The notes beneath the pieces are model-generated. The model made no database searches, had not been told where the DNA came from, and saw only the letters and a list, made by a program, of their open reading frames with translations. Positions 18,215 through 27,252 of a DNA stretch of 64,000 nucleotides are shown here, piece after piece; position 1 is the stretch's first letter; every line of letters begins with the position of its first letter. This DNA comes from Tritonibacter scottomollicae. GTDB lineage: Bacteria; Pseudomonadota; Alphaproteobacteria; Rhodobacterales; Rhodobacteraceae. The stretch spans positions 186,001 to 250,000 of the forward strand of contig NZ_PVUF01000005.1 in assembly GCF_003003215.1 (NCBI RefSeq), given 5' to 3'. A program made the translations under genes and the position numbers.

Positions 18215-19221
18215 ACTGCTTTCCCCTTGAAGATACCTGTGGGTTTGAACAGCAGCACGATGACAAGGATCGCGAAGGACACCGCGAATTTATAATCGGT
18301 GCTCAGGAGCTGCGCGAGCCCGTCCGGCGCCAGGCTTTCGGGCAGGATGTACCCGCCGACCTTTTTCCAGGCGTAGGTGATCATGACCTCGCTCATGGCG
18401 ATGACAAAACCGCCGGCGATCGCGCCGAGCGGGCTACCAAGCCCCCCAACGATGGCCGCCGCAAAGATCGGCAGGAGCAACTGGAAGTAAGTGAACGGTT
18501 TGAAAGACTTATCAAGCCCGTAAAGCGTGCCTGCGATCGTCGCCAGTGCCGCCACGATCAGCCAAGTGATGATCACCACACGCTCCGGATTGATGCCTGA
18601 CAGCAGCGCCAGATCTTCGTTGTCGGAGTAGGCGCGCATGGATTTACCGGTACGGGTCTTGTTCAGGAACCAGAACAACAGCGCCACCACGATGATTGCA
18701 GTGATGACTGTAATGCCTTGTGAAGTCTTGATCGCAAGCCCCTCATCGAGGCCGGTCATATTCTTGAACGCCCGGGCCTTGATGATGAAACGCTCGCCAT
18801 CGCCGAACCGCTGATCGCCGGGGCCGATGATAAAGCGCACGAGCCCGTTCATCATGAACATCACCCCAAGCGAGACCATGACGAACACCACGGGCTTGGC
18901 CTTTTGCTCGCGATAGAATTTGAACACGGCCCGGTCCGTGACCACCACAAGCGCCATGGTGAAAACAATCCCGATGGGCAGGGCGAGCAGCGCCGTCGGC
19001 AGGGGCCCCGCAGAGATCCCCCAGGACTGAAACAGCCAGGTGAACAGGATCGTGACCATGGTCCCAAATGCCATGGTGTCCCCATGGGCAAAGTTTGAGA
19101 ACCGCAAAATCCCGTAGATCAGCGTCACCCCGAGCGCGCCAAGCGCCAGTTGGCTGCCATAGGCGATGCCGGGAATGAGCACGAAGTTTGAAAGCGCCAC
19201 GAAGGCGTTGAGGAAATCCAT
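18211..19221 (-). CDS. livH: Branched-chain amino-acid ABC permease LivH
   Basis: This 336-residue inner-membrane permease shows the LivH pattern 'QLALGALGVTLIYGILRFSNFAHGD' (in part) at residues 24-48, the contact loop 'GKSMRAYSDNEDLALLSGI' and 'GLGSPLGAIAGGF'. It pairs with LivM to form the channel. It is 3 bp from livF and overlaps livM, so all are co-translated. Confidence 0.93.
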   Translation of the reverse strand: MDFLNAFVALSNFVLIPGIAYGSQLALGALGVTLIYGILRFSNFAHGDTMAFGTMVTILFTWLFQSWGISAGPLPTALLALPIGIVFTMALVVVTDRAVFKFYREQKAKPVVFVMVSLGVMFMMNGLVRFIIGPGDQRFGDGERFIIKARAFKNMTGLDEGLAIKTSQGITVITAIIVVALLFWFLNKTRTGKSMRAYSDNEDLALLSGINPERVVIITWLIVAALATIAGTLYGLDKSFKPFTYFQLLLPIFAAAIVGGLGSPLGAIAGGFVIAMSEVMITYAWKKVGGYILPESLAPDGLAQLLSTDYKFAVSFAILVIVLLFKPTGIFKGKAV

Positions 19222-19224
19222 CTC

Positions 19225-19938
19225 TTAGCCTCCCAGAAAAGATTTGCGCACTTCGGGATCGGCCAGAAGCTCTTGCCCGGTGCCGGTATAGGCATTTGCG
19301 CCTTGCACCAGAACATAGCCTTTGTCCGCAATTTCAAGCGCTTGCTTGGCGTTCTGTTCCACCATCAAGATCGGCAAACCAGTGCGCGCGACCTCGATGA
19401 TACGGTCGAACAGCTCGTCCATCACGATGGGTGAGACACCCGCCGTGGGCTCATCGAGCATCAGGACCTTGGGTTTGGTCATCAGCGCGCGACCCACGGC
19501 CACCTGCTGACGTTGCCCACCTGACAGCTCGCCCGCTGCCTGATAGCGCTTGTCCTTCAAGATCGGAAACAGGTGATAGACCTGCTCCATCGTGTCGGAG
19601 AAATCATCCGTGCGGATGAACGCGCCCATTTCCAGATTCTCTTCTACCGTCATCGAGGTGAAAATATTGCTGGTCTGCGGCACAAACCCCATGCCCTTGA
19701 CCACGCGTTCCTGCGGGCTGAGGTGAGTGATATCCTCGCCCGCGAGCCGAACCGCGCCGGAGCGCACGTTCAACATGCCAAAGACAGCCTTCATGCCGGT
19801 GGATTTACCAGCGCCATTGGGACCGACGATGACGGCGATTTCGCCGGAGTTCACCGCGATGGTGCAGTCATGCAGGATGTCCGGCCCCTTGCCGTAGCCT
19901 CCCGTCATGCTGTCGCCGATCAGAAAGGGTTCGCTCAT
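19225..19938 (-). CDS. livF: Branched-chain amino-acid ABC ATPase LivF
   Basis: The 237-residue ATPase has Walker A 'GPNGAGKST', signature 'LSGGQRQQVAVGRALM', Walker B 'VLMLDEPTAG' and the H-loop region near 'ILMVEQNAKQAL'. The short form and 'PQTSNIFTSMTVEENLEMG' fit LivF rather than LivG. It overlaps livG by four bases. Confidence 0.94.
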   Translation of the reverse strand: MSEPFLIGDSMTGGYGKGPDILHDCTIAVNSGEIAVIVGPNGAGKSTGMKAVFGMLNVRSGAVRLAGEDITHLSPQERVVKGMGFVPQTSNIFTSMTVEENLEMGAFIRTDDFSDTMEQVYHLFPILKDKRYQAAGELSGGQRQQVAVGRALMTKPKVLMLDEPTAGVSPIVMDELFDRIIEVARTGLPILMVEQNAKQALEIADKGYVLVQGANAYTGTGQELLADPEVRKSFLGG

Positions 19939-20726
19939 GCGTCCGCCCCCTGCAATTTATCTTTATTTTTCAAACCCGTGCCCAGGTACGCTTCGATCAC
20001 CTGCTCGTTGGCCTTAATCTCGTCCAGGGCGCCTTGGGCCAGTTTCTTGCCCTCCGCCATGACGATCACCGGGTCACACAGACGGCCGATGAATTCCATG
20101 TCATGTTCGATCACCACGAAGGTGTAGCCGCGTTCTTCGTTGAGGCGCTTGATCGCATCGGCGATGGTATACAGCAGCGTCCGGTTCACCCCTGCGCCGA
20201 CCTCGTCAAGAAAGACAATCTTGGCGTTGACCATCATGGTGCGGCCCAGTTCCAGCAGCTTTTTCTGACCGCCAGAAATCTCGCCCGCCTTCAGGTCCGC
20301 GATATGGCTGATGGTGAGGAACTCCAGCACCTCATCCGCCTTGGCCCGCAGGGCGCGTTCCTCATCCGCGATGCGCTTGCGACCAAACCAGGTGTTCCAC
20401 AGCGTCTCACCCGACTGATCGCCGGGAACCATCATCAGGTTCTCGCGGCAGGTCATCGAGGAAAATTCATGCGCGATCTGGAAGGTGCGCAGCAATCCCT
20501 TGTGGAACAGCTCATGTGGCGGCAAGCCCGTGATGTCCTCGCCATCCATCAGGACCCGGCCTGAGGTTGGCGGCAATACACCTGCCACAACATTGAAAAG
20601 AGTGGTTTTTCCGGCGCCGTTTGGCCCGATCAAACCGGTAATGGAGCCCTTTGCAATCTCCAGCGAAGCGCCGTCAACCGCGTGGAACCCGCCGAAGTGC
20701 TTATGCAAATCCTCGACGACGATCAT
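19935..20726 (-). CDS. livG: Branched-chain amino-acid ABC ATPase LivG
   Basis: The 263-residue ATPase contains Walker A 'GPNGAGKTTLFN', 'LLRTFQIAHEFSSMT', signature 'ISGGQKKLLELGRTMM' and Walker B 'IVFLDEVGAGVN'. The usual DEP is DEV here, with Pro replaced, a common variant in this subfamily. It is separated from the binding-protein gene by 107 bp that contain a hairpin. Confidence 0.94.
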   Translation of the reverse strand: MIVVEDLHKHFGGFHAVDGASLEIAKGSITGLIGPNGAGKTTLFNVVAGVLPPTSGRVLMDGEDITGLPPHELFHKGLLRTFQIAHEFSSMTCRENLMMVPGDQSGETLWNTWFGRKRIADEERALRAKADEVLEFLTISHIADLKAGEISGGQKKLLELGRTMMVNAKIVFLDEVGAGVNRTLLYTIADAIKRLNEERGYTFVVIEHDMEFIGRLCDPVIVMAEGKKLAQGALDEIKANEQVIEAYLGTGLKNKDKLQGADA

Positions 20727-20772
20727 GTCATTTTTCCCCTGCCGTCAGTTACTGCGGCCCTATTATTTGGAA

Positions 20773-20802
20773 CAGCCCGAGGCGCATATGGCTCCCGGGC
20801 TG
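20773..20802 (-). promoter_or_regulatory. Hairpin between the liv binding-protein gene and livG
   Basis: CAGCCCG and CGGGCTG form the base of an imperfect stem-loop downstream of the binding-protein stop. It lacks a long T-run. It probably protects or attenuates the transcript so that the binding protein is made in excess over the permease. Confidence 0.55.
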
Positions 20803-20833
20803 ATCAGATTTCTATATCGCGACGAGATCCGAC

Positions 20834-22051
20834 TTAGCGGAACTTGACCGTCGTGTTCTTGCCGTCCTGCACTTCGATCTCGCGGTAGGAGCCTGCGCTC
20901 TCACCGGGGCCGATGAGGTTGACGCCAGTGGCGCCCTCATAGTCGATCTCGCCGCCATTGGCGAGGATCTCAAGCGCCTTACCAAGTTCGCCGGGGTTGA
21001 TTTTCTCGCCCGGTGCATTGGCAACTTCGGTGATCTTGGACACGTAATCCTTTGGATCCACAGAGCCGGAGGCCTGCATGGCCAGCAGGAAAAGTGCAGC
21101 CGCATCATAGCTTTCGGGCGAGTAGGCAGAGGTTCCGTCGAACCCGGCTTCATTCGCCATCTCGGCAAAGATCTCTGCGCCTTCGCTGTCGGAGCCGGCG
21201 ATCTGACCAAACGAGCCATTCAGGTCCGAGCCGATGTTTTCGGGCAGCGAATCACCGATCATGCCATCGGGCAGACCAAAGGTATCGAATGCACCGGTAT
21301 CGAGTGCGCTCTGGATGATGCCCAGACCACCTTGGTCGAGATACCCGGCAACAACCAGGATATCGCCACCCGCAGATGCCAGTGCCGCCACTTCGGCAGA
21401 ATAGTCGCCTTTGCCGTCTTCGTGCGAGGTCACGATCGTGACGTCACCACCACCGGCCTCAAACGCGGCTTGGATCGAATCCGCCAGGCCCTTGCCGTAG
21501 TCGTTGTTGGTGTAGGTGATGGCGATGCTGTCGACATCACGATCCGCGAGAATCGACGCCATGATCTCGCCCTGACGCGCGTCAGACGGGGTGGTGCGGA
21601 AGAACAGGCCGTTGTCCTCCATCGCGGTCAGACCCGGCGAGCTGGCAGACGGCGAAATCATCACCATGCCGTTTGGAATGGCGACGTTCTGCAGGATCGC
21701 GCCCGTCACGCCGGAGCAGTCGCCACCGACGATGCCGTTGGCGCCATCCGCGATCAGTTTTTCTGCGTTGGCAGTGGCCAGACCATTGTCGATGCAGCCT
21801 GTTTCGGCGCGCAGCGGGGTTACTTTGGCAGCATCCAGCAGCTTGCCGGATTCGGTGACTTCAGCCATCGCCAGCTCGGCACCAGCCGCCATGGTCGGTG
21901 CCAGGGACTCGATCGGGCCAGTGAAACCAAACAGAACGCCAAGCTTAACTTCTTTGGCATGGCCATCGGCAAACGCGGTGCCGGCGCTCAGCGCAATGGC
22001 CGCCGTCGCAGTCAGCAGTTTTTTCATTTGAAAACTCCCTTGTTGGAACAA
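20834..22051 (-). CDS. Branched-chain amino-acid ABC substrate-binding protein
   Basis: The 405-residue periplasmic protein starts with 'MFQQGSFQMKKLLTATAAIALSAGTAFA'-type signal (the second Met, nine residues in, is a likely alternative start). The mature part has the Peripla_BP_6 pattern 'KLGVLFGFTGPIESLAP', 'GIVGGDCSGVTGAI' and 'YDAAALFLLAMQ'. A disulfide is likely between 'ETGCIDNG' and 'GGDCSG'. It heads the liv operon. Confidence 0.9.
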   Translation of the reverse strand: MFQQGSFQMKKLLTATAAIALSAGTAFADGHAKEVKLGVLFGFTGPIESLAPTMAAGAELAMAEVTESGKLLDAAKVTPLRAETGCIDNGLATANAEKLIADGANGIVGGDCSGVTGAILQNVAIPNGMVMISPSASSPGLTAMEDNGLFFRTTPSDARQGEIMASILADRDVDSIAITYTNNDYGKGLADSIQAAFEAGGGDVTIVTSHEDGKGDYSAEVAALASAGGDILVVAGYLDQGGLGIIQSALDTGAFDTFGLPDGMIGDSLPENIGSDLNGSFGQIAGSDSEGAEIFAEMANEAGFDGTSAYSPESYDAAALFLLAMQASGSVDPKDYVSKITEVANAPGEKINPGELGKALEILANGGEIDYEGATGVNLIGPGESAGSYREIEVQDGKNTTVKFR

Positions 22052-22166
22052 TGTTGTTCGTCAGGAACCCTATGCAAGCCCCGCAGGAAAGGGAAGAGCG
22101 ATCAGACCCGCTTTTTTCTGCCCTCACATGTGGGCGCTAACACCCGCCTTTCAAAGGAGAAAGCCG

Positions 22167-23273
22167 ATGTTTCGATGTCTCGCCTTGATCATCACTCTTG
22201 CCCTGGGCGCCGGGGTGCTTGCACCTTTCGGCGCGCGCGCGATGGAAAGCAGTCAGGGAACGTTACGCGTTCAAAAGATCGCCGATGGCTTCAACGTTCC
22301 CTGGGGGTTCACCTTCCTGTCTGAGGGCGGCGTCCTTCTGACGGAACGCAACGGCGCGCTGTGGTACGTCAAGGAGGGGAGCAAACAGCAGGTCCGTGGC
22401 GCGCCGGAGGTTGCCGCAGATGGGCAAGGCGGTCTTTTGGATGTCGTTGCCGCACGCGATTTCGCCCAGAGCCGACGCGTCTACTTTACCTTCGCAAAAT
22501 CACAGGGGCGAGGAGCGGGAACCGCGGTCGCCGTCGGAACACTCAGCAACGACCTTTCAGAAGTCACTGACTTGAAAGTGATATTTGAGGCACGAGCCGG
22601 AGCCCGCGGCGGGCGACATTTCGGGTCGCGGCTGGTTGAAGCGAAAGACGGCAGCCTGTTTGTGACGCTGGGGGAGCGCGGTGATCGCCCCAGCGCACAG
22701 GATCTGTCGCGCGAGCAGGGGTCCATTATCCGGATCCTGCCCGACGGTCGCATTCCGGGCGACAACCCGTTTGTGAACGTTGAAGGCGCACGCCCGGCGA
22801 TCTGGTCCTATGGCCATCGTAATCCGCAGGGCTTGGCGATGGACGACCGCGGACAGCTCTGGGGCGTCGAGCACGGGGCAAAAGGTGGCGACGAGGTCAA
22901 CCTGATCGAGAGAGGACAGAATTACGGCTGGCCCGTGATTTCCTATGGGCGGCATTACTCGGGTCGCAAGATCGGCGAGGGGGCTGAGAAGCCGGGACTG
23001 AAGCAGCCGGAATGGTATTGGGATCCCTCCATCGCGCCCTCCGGCATGATGATCTACTCCGGCGCCCTCTGGCCGCAATGGCGTGGTGATATCTTCGTAG
23101 GGTCTTTGAAGTTCGATTACATTTCAAGGCTCTCTGGGTCGAATCTGCAAGAGGTCGAGAAGTTGAAAGCGCCGCAGACCGGCCGCGTCCGCGACCTGCG
23201 AGAGGCCCCGGACGGGTCGATATGGTTTATCTCCGAGTATGAGGGCGCCCTCTACCGGATCACCCCGGAATGA
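22167..23273 (+). CDS. PQQ-dependent aldose sugar dehydrogenase (YliI/Asd type)
   Basis: From ATG 22167 (AAAGGAGAAAG upstream) the protein is 368 residues with a signal peptide ending near 'GARA'. The beta-propeller shows family signatures 'FNVPWGFTFLSEGGVLLTER', 'GGRHFGSRLVEAKDGSLFVTLGERGDR' (in part), 'YGHRNPQGLAMD', 'GVEHGAKGGDEVNLIERGQNYGWP'. It would oxidise aldoses in the periplasm using PQQ and calcium. It is divergent from the liv operon and convergent with the GlxA-type regulator, and may be monocistronic. Confidence 0.87.
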   Translation: MFRCLALIITLALGAGVLAPFGARAMESSQGTLRVQKIADGFNVPWGFTFLSEGGVLLTERNGALWYVKEGSKQQVRGAPEVAADGQGGLLDVVAARDFAQSRRVYFTFAKSQGRGAGTAVAVGTLSNDLSEVTDLKVIFEARAGARGGRHFGSRLVEAKDGSLFVTLGERGDRPSAQDLSREQGSIIRILPDGRIPGDNPFVNVEGARPAIWSYGHRNPQGLAMDDRGQLWGVEHGAKGGDEVNLIERGQNYGWPVISYGRHYSGRKIGEGAEKPGLKQPEWYWDPSIAPSGMMIYSGALWPQWRGDIFVGSLKFDYISRLSGSNLQEVEKLKAPQTGRVRDLREAPDGSIWFISEYEGALYRITPE

Positions 23274-23276
23274 CGC

Positions 23277-24281
23277 TCAGGTGACCTGACGCGCGCCCTT
23301 GCTGCCACGCTCACGATACGGCGTGGTATCGTAATGGGCGCGATAGCATTTGGAGAAATGCGACGGTGAGGCAAAGCCACAGGCCAGCGCGACGTTGATC
23401 ACGCTCATATCGGTTTGCATCAACAGGTTGCGCGCTTTCTGCAGACGCAGCTCCATGTAATAGCGTTTGGGGCTGCGGTTGAGATAACGGCGGAACAATC
23501 GCTCCAGCTGGCGCGTCGACATGCCGACATCCTCGGCGAGGATGGACGGGCTGATCGGTTCTTCGATGTGTTTCTCCATCATCTGGATTACCATCGACAG
23601 CTTGGGATGACGCACCCCGATGCGGGTCGGAATGGACAGGCGCTGCACGTCCTGATCGGTCCGGATAGAGGAATAGATCAGCTGATCCGCCACCATGTTG
23701 GCCAGTTCCTCACCATGATCTTCGGCGATGATCTTCAGCATCAAGTCGATGGAAGAGGTGCCGCCAGCGGTTGACATACGGTTGCCATCAATGACGAAGA
23801 CCGATTTCGTCAGATCGACCTCCTCGAACTCTTCGGCAAAACTGTCGGAGTTCTCCCAATGGATGGTCGCACGCTTGCCATCCAGCAAGCCGGCCTTGGC
23901 CAGCGTGTAGGAGGCCGTGCAGAGCCCAGCGATGGTCAACCCCTTGCGGGACTCGCGCCGCAACCAGGACAGGACCCGCTTTGTGGTGGCTTTTTGCACC
24001 TCGATGCCGCCGCAGAGCATGATCGTGTCATCACGTTGCAGCTCATTCAGATCAGATTCGACCTGAAAGACCGTTCCAGCAGAGCAGGTTACGGTTTCCC
24101 CGCCTTCGCCTAGGACGTTCCAGGAATATAACTCCTGACCAGCCATGCGATTGGCGATCCGAAGCGATTCCATCGCGGCGGAAAAACACAGGAGCGTGAA
24201 CTGATCCAGAAGAACAAACGTAAACCGGCGATGTTTGCCATCTGAAGTCAGTTCAGGTGGCGCCTCTGGCTTGGCTTGCAT
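23277..24281 (-). CDS. GlxA-family transcriptional regulator (DJ-1/PfpI + AraC)
   Basis: From ATG at 24279-24281, preceded by AAGGA, the product has 334 residues. Residues 15-180 form a DJ-1/PfpI-like domain ('FVLLDQFTLLCFSAAMESLRIANR', in part, and 'IAGLCTASYTLAKAGLLDGKRATIHWE', in part) with Cys in the nucleophile-elbow position. Residues about 225-320 are an AraC double helix-turn-helix ('EDVGMSTRQLERLFRRYL', 'ALACGFASPSHFSKCYR'). Related proteins control choline, glycine betaine or carnitine catabolism. Start sites further upstream lack a ribosome site. Confidence 0.85.
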   Translation of the reverse strand: MQAKPEAPPELTSDGKHRRFTFVLLDQFTLLCFSAAMESLRIANRMAGQELYSWNVLGEGGETVTCSAGTVFQVESDLNELQRDDTIMLCGGIEVQKATTKRVLSWLRRESRKGLTIAGLCTASYTLAKAGLLDGKRATIHWENSDSFAEEFEEVDLTKSVFVIDGNRMSTAGGTSSIDLMLKIIAEDHGEELANMVADQLIYSSIRTDQDVQRLSIPTRIGVRHPKLSMVIQMMEKHIEEPISPSILAEDVGMSTRQLERLFRRYLNRSPKRYYMELRLQKARNLLMQTDMSVINVALACGFASPSHFSKCYRAHYDTTPYRERGSKGARQVT

Positions 24282-24480
24282 GGCTCGGGTCCTTACAAAA
24301 CGGGTCTTCATAGACGGTGCTGGGAAAGCCGCGCGACGTAACGTCGCGAATTCAAAAACCTGCTCACAGGATAGCACCGGGGTCAAGACGTGGAAATTCT
24401 AAACTGGCCACTGTTAGCGCTCTTCTATATACGCTTCTTTCGTAAAACCGGGTTCCAAAGTTATTTTCGGAGTATGAGCC

Positions 24481-25851
24481 ATGAGCGATTGGCAAAAAAC
24501 GAACTGGCGCAACAAGCCGCGAGTCCAGATGCCGGACTATCTGGATCAGGACGCGCTGCACTCCGTCGAAGCGCAATTGGGGAAATATCCGCCGCTGGTT
24601 TTTGCCGGTGAAGCGCGCCGCCTGAAGTCCCAGCTTGGGGCAGCGGGACGTGGCGAGGCCTTCCTGCTGCAGGGCGGTGACTGCGCCGAGAGCTTTGAGC
24701 AATTCAGCGCCGATGGCATTCGCGACACCTTCAAGGTGATGTTGCAGATGGCCATGGTGCTGACCTACGGCGCCAAGGTGCCGGTGGTGAAGGTTGGGCG
24801 TATGGCCGGGCAATTCGCAAAGCCGCGTTCCGCCCCAACCGAGACCATCGACGGTGTTGAGCTGCCGAGCTATCGCGGTGACATCATCAACGAGCTGGCC
24901 TTTACGTCCGACGCGCGCATTCCGGATCCGAAAAAGATGCTGCAGGCCTATACTCAGGCCGCGGCGACGCTGAACCTGATCCGCGCCTTCTCCACCGGCG
25001 GCTACGCAGATGTGCATCAGGTACACGCCTGGACGCTTGGCTTTACCGAAGGTGAAAAGGCCGAGGCCTATCGCGACATGGCGAACCGGATCACCGATAC
25101 GCTGGACTTCATGAAGGCGGCAGGCGTCACCAAGGACACTGCGCATACGCTGCAGACGGTGGAATTCTACACCAGCCATGAAGGGCTGCTACTGGAATAT
25201 GAAGAGGCGCTGACCCGTCTTGATTCGACCTCCGGAAAATGGCTGGCAGGCTCCGGTCACATGATCTGGATCGGCGACCGCACCCGCCAGCCGGACGGCG
25301 CGCATGTGGAATTCTGCAGCGGTGTGCTGAATCCGATCGGTTTGAAATGTGGTCCGACCACCACCGCCGAGGATCTCAAGGTCCTGATGCAGAAGCTCAA
25401 CCCGGAGAACGAGGAGGGCAAGCTGACCCTGATCGCACGCTTCGGTGCTGGCAAGGCGGGTGAGCACCTGCCGCGTCTGGTGCAGGCGGTCAAGGAAGAG
25501 GGCGCCAAGGTGACCTGGGTCTGCGATCCGATGCATGGCAACACCATCAAATCCGCCACGGGCTACAAGACACGGCCCTTCGATTCTGTACTGCGCGAAG
25601 TGCGCGACTTCTTCGGGGTGCACCAGGCCGAGGGCACCATCCCCGGTGGTGTGCATTTCGAGATGACCGGCCAGGACGTCACCGAATGCACCGGCGGGGT
25701 GCGGGACGTGACGGAGGAAAACCTCAGTGATCGCTATCACACCGCTTGTGACCCGCGCCTCAACGCGGATCAGTCGCTGGAGCTGGCCTTCCTCGTCGCC
25801 GAGGAACTGTCGCGCCTGCGGACACCGGGCGAAAGCCGCGCTGCGATATAA
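24481..25851 (+). CDS. Class II (plant-type) DAHP synthase
   Basis: This enzyme joins phosphoenolpyruvate and erythrose 4-phosphate in the first step of aromatic synthesis. The 456-residue protein matches class II enzymes: '[17 protein letters not shown]', '[14 protein letters not shown]', '[13 protein letters not shown]', 'TCDPMHGNT'-like '[12 protein letters not shown]' and '[15 protein letters not shown]'. The Cys in GGDCAE and the conserved His, Glu and Asp bind the metal. It is monocistronic with a strong terminator. Confidence 0.94.
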   Translation: MSDWQKTNWRNKPRVQMPDYLDQDALHSVEAQLGKYPPLVFAGEARRLKSQLGAAGRGEAFLLQGGDCAESFEQFSADGIRDTFKVMLQMAMVLTYGAKVPVVKVGRMAGQFAKPRSAPTETIDGVELPSYRGDIINELAFTSDARIPDPKKMLQAYTQAAATLNLIRAFSTGGYADVHQVHAWTLGFTEGEKAEAYRDMANRITDTLDFMKAAGVTKDTAHTLQTVEFYTSHEGLLLEYEEALTRLDSTSGKWLAGSGHMIWIGDRTRQPDGAHVEFCSGVLNPIGLKCGPTTTAEDLKVLMQKLNPENEEGKLTLIARFGAGKAGEHLPRLVQAVKEEGAKVTWVCDPMHGNTIKSATGYKTRPFDSVLREVRDFFGVHQAEGTIPGGVHFEMTGQDVTECTGGVRDVTEENLSDRYHTACDPRLNADQSLELAFLVAEELSRLRTPGESRAAI

Positions 25852-25873
25852 GAACCGATTTATCGTTGCATTG

Positions 25874-25907
25874 ACGGCCCGCATGGAGATGCGGGCCGTT
25901 TTTTTTT
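25874..25907 (+). terminator. Terminator after DAHP synthase
   Basis: A perfect 11-bp stem (ACGGCCCGCAT / ATGCGGGCCGT) with loop GGAG is followed by nine T. Confidence 0.93.
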
Positions 25908-25943
25908 GTGGGGATTACCGACGCCGCAAGGCCAGACAATCGA

Positions 25944-25982
25944 CAAAAAAAGAACGCCCGGAACACATTCTGTGTCCGGGCG
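25944..25982 (-). terminator. Terminator of the PAS_5 gene
   Basis: On the minus strand CGCCCGGACACA, loop GAA, TGTGTTCCGGGCG (one bulge) runs into a T-rich tail (plus-strand AAAAAAAGAA). It is 77 bp downstream of the PAS_5 stop and faces the DAHP synthase terminator. Confidence 0.82.
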
Positions 25983-26058
25983 TCAATGCTTCAACGTCTA
26001 TGTCCAGTAGGTTGAAACTTATACGTATTAGTCGCGATTTTGACTAGAATTTTAGCAA

Positions 26059-27042
26059 TCAGTCCCGCGAAACCACCAGACGCAGATGTGATGCGTCTTT
26101 GCGCAGCTTGCCACCGCGCGGCGGTCGGGACACCAGTTTTTCCACCTCGGTTGTCGATACCGTTTCCAGCGTCACGGAGCTGGTGGTTTCGGTATCACTT
26201 CTGACCGGGGTGCGTGTCGATTTCAACGCCTCGTCATTCTCACGGCGTGCCCGATCCAGCAGTGATCTCGCCTCATCCATCAAGCTGGTGGACTTGCGTT
26301 CAAAGGACGTGCGCGGCTCAGAAAAGCCCGTCGTCTCGGACGTCTTGCCGGTCGACAGGTCGCGCCGCGGACGGTCTTGTAAACCTGGCTCGGATACGCG
26401 CGGGGTCGCCTTGAATTCAGGCTTGTCCAGCGCGTCACCCGAGGCCTTGCCAACTTTGCGCACGTCATAGCTTTCGACGCTGAAGCGCTGCGACACACGG
26501 CTTGCGGCACCCTCGGACACCAGAACGCCCAGCGCACGGCTGACATCGCCAAGATCGCTGCGCAGCGGTAGCAGTATCATACGCGCTGTGCGGCTGCCCC
26601 GCATGCGGGTTGCTTCGGTCTTTAGGTCGAATTCCAGAATGGAGGGGTCTTCGAACATATGCTCCAGAGCGGCGCTGATGGTCTTGCGTGCATCTACCGT
26701 GAAGAAAGCCGTCAGCGGCATGCCGCGCACTTCCATCCCGGCGAGTTCATTGACGCGCTGGCCGGCCAGACGGAACCGGGCGATTCCCGGAGCGACCCGT
26801 TCCAGAATAAAAGTCTGGCTCAGGATGTTTTCCAGCCCACGCGGATCAACCTGTGAGCGGCTGGGAATCTCATCGCCTCGACGCAGTGCGGACCAGTATG
26901 CCTCAGCCTGACGCAGCGGCGACACGTTAGAGCGTGCGCGAAAGCGATCCATTGCTACCACCTTGTCCAACCCCGTCTTCTTGTCTGCGCCGTCGTGACC
27001 GCGAAAAATCATTTTCATGTCCTCTGCATCCGGTTTCGACAT
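26059..27042 (-). CDS. PAS_5-domain protein of unknown role
   Basis: The 327-residue protein has an N-terminal PAS_5-like domain (about residues 40-185, 'QAEAYWSALRRGDEIPSRSQ', 'ERVAPGIARFRLAGQRVNEL', 'MRGSRTARMILLPLRSDLG'), then a long Ser/Thr/Arg-rich, probably disordered tail. In-frame ATGs at 27018 and 27012 have a better ribosome site (AGAGGAC) than 27042, so the real product may be 8 or 10 residues shorter. PAS_5 proteins are common in alphaproteobacteria, mostly uncharacterised. Several CtrA-like motifs lie upstream. Confidence 0.7.
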   Translation of the reverse strand: MSKPDAEDMKMIFRGHDGADKKTGLDKVVAMDRFRARSNVSPLRQAEAYWSALRRGDEIPSRSQVDPRGLENILSQTFILERVAPGIARFRLAGQRVNELAGMEVRGMPLTAFFTVDARKTISAALEHMFEDPSILEFDLKTEATRMRGSRTARMILLPLRSDLGDVSRALGVLVSEGAASRVSQRFSVESYDVRKVGKASGDALDKPEFKATPRVSEPGLQDRPRRDLSTGKTSETTGFSEPRTSFERKSTSLMDEARSLLDRARRENDEALKSTRTPVRSDTETTSSVTLETVSTTEVEKLVSRPPRGGKLRKDASHLRLVVSRD

Positions 27043-27073
27043 CGAACCCTGGCAAGAGACCCATGCCCAAGGG

Positions 27074-27153
27074 TTAACGTCAAATTGGTTACCTTGGAGT
27101 TAACATGACACAATATAGCTAAAGTTTGGACCAATAGTTTAATCAATGGTTAA
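27074..27153. promoter_or_regulatory. Cluster of CtrA-like sites (TTAA-N7-TTAA)
   Basis: One exact TTAA-N7-TTAA occurs at 27139-27153. TTAC-N7-TTAA is at 27089-27103 and TTAA-N7-TTGG at 27074-27088. All fall in the 210-bp divergent space between the PAS_5 gene and yicC. The consensus is the known CtrA binding form in alphaproteobacteria; binding here is inferred. CtrA itself is not in the window, but its phosphodonor ChpT is. Confidence 0.5.
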
Positions 27154-27252
27154 CACTTTAGGATAGCACCCCTCCGCCTTCGCGCGTTCTGCTATGCGGC
27201 TGGCATTGACCCGGTGCCCTGCACCTGTATTCAGGATCAAGGAGGGTCACAG

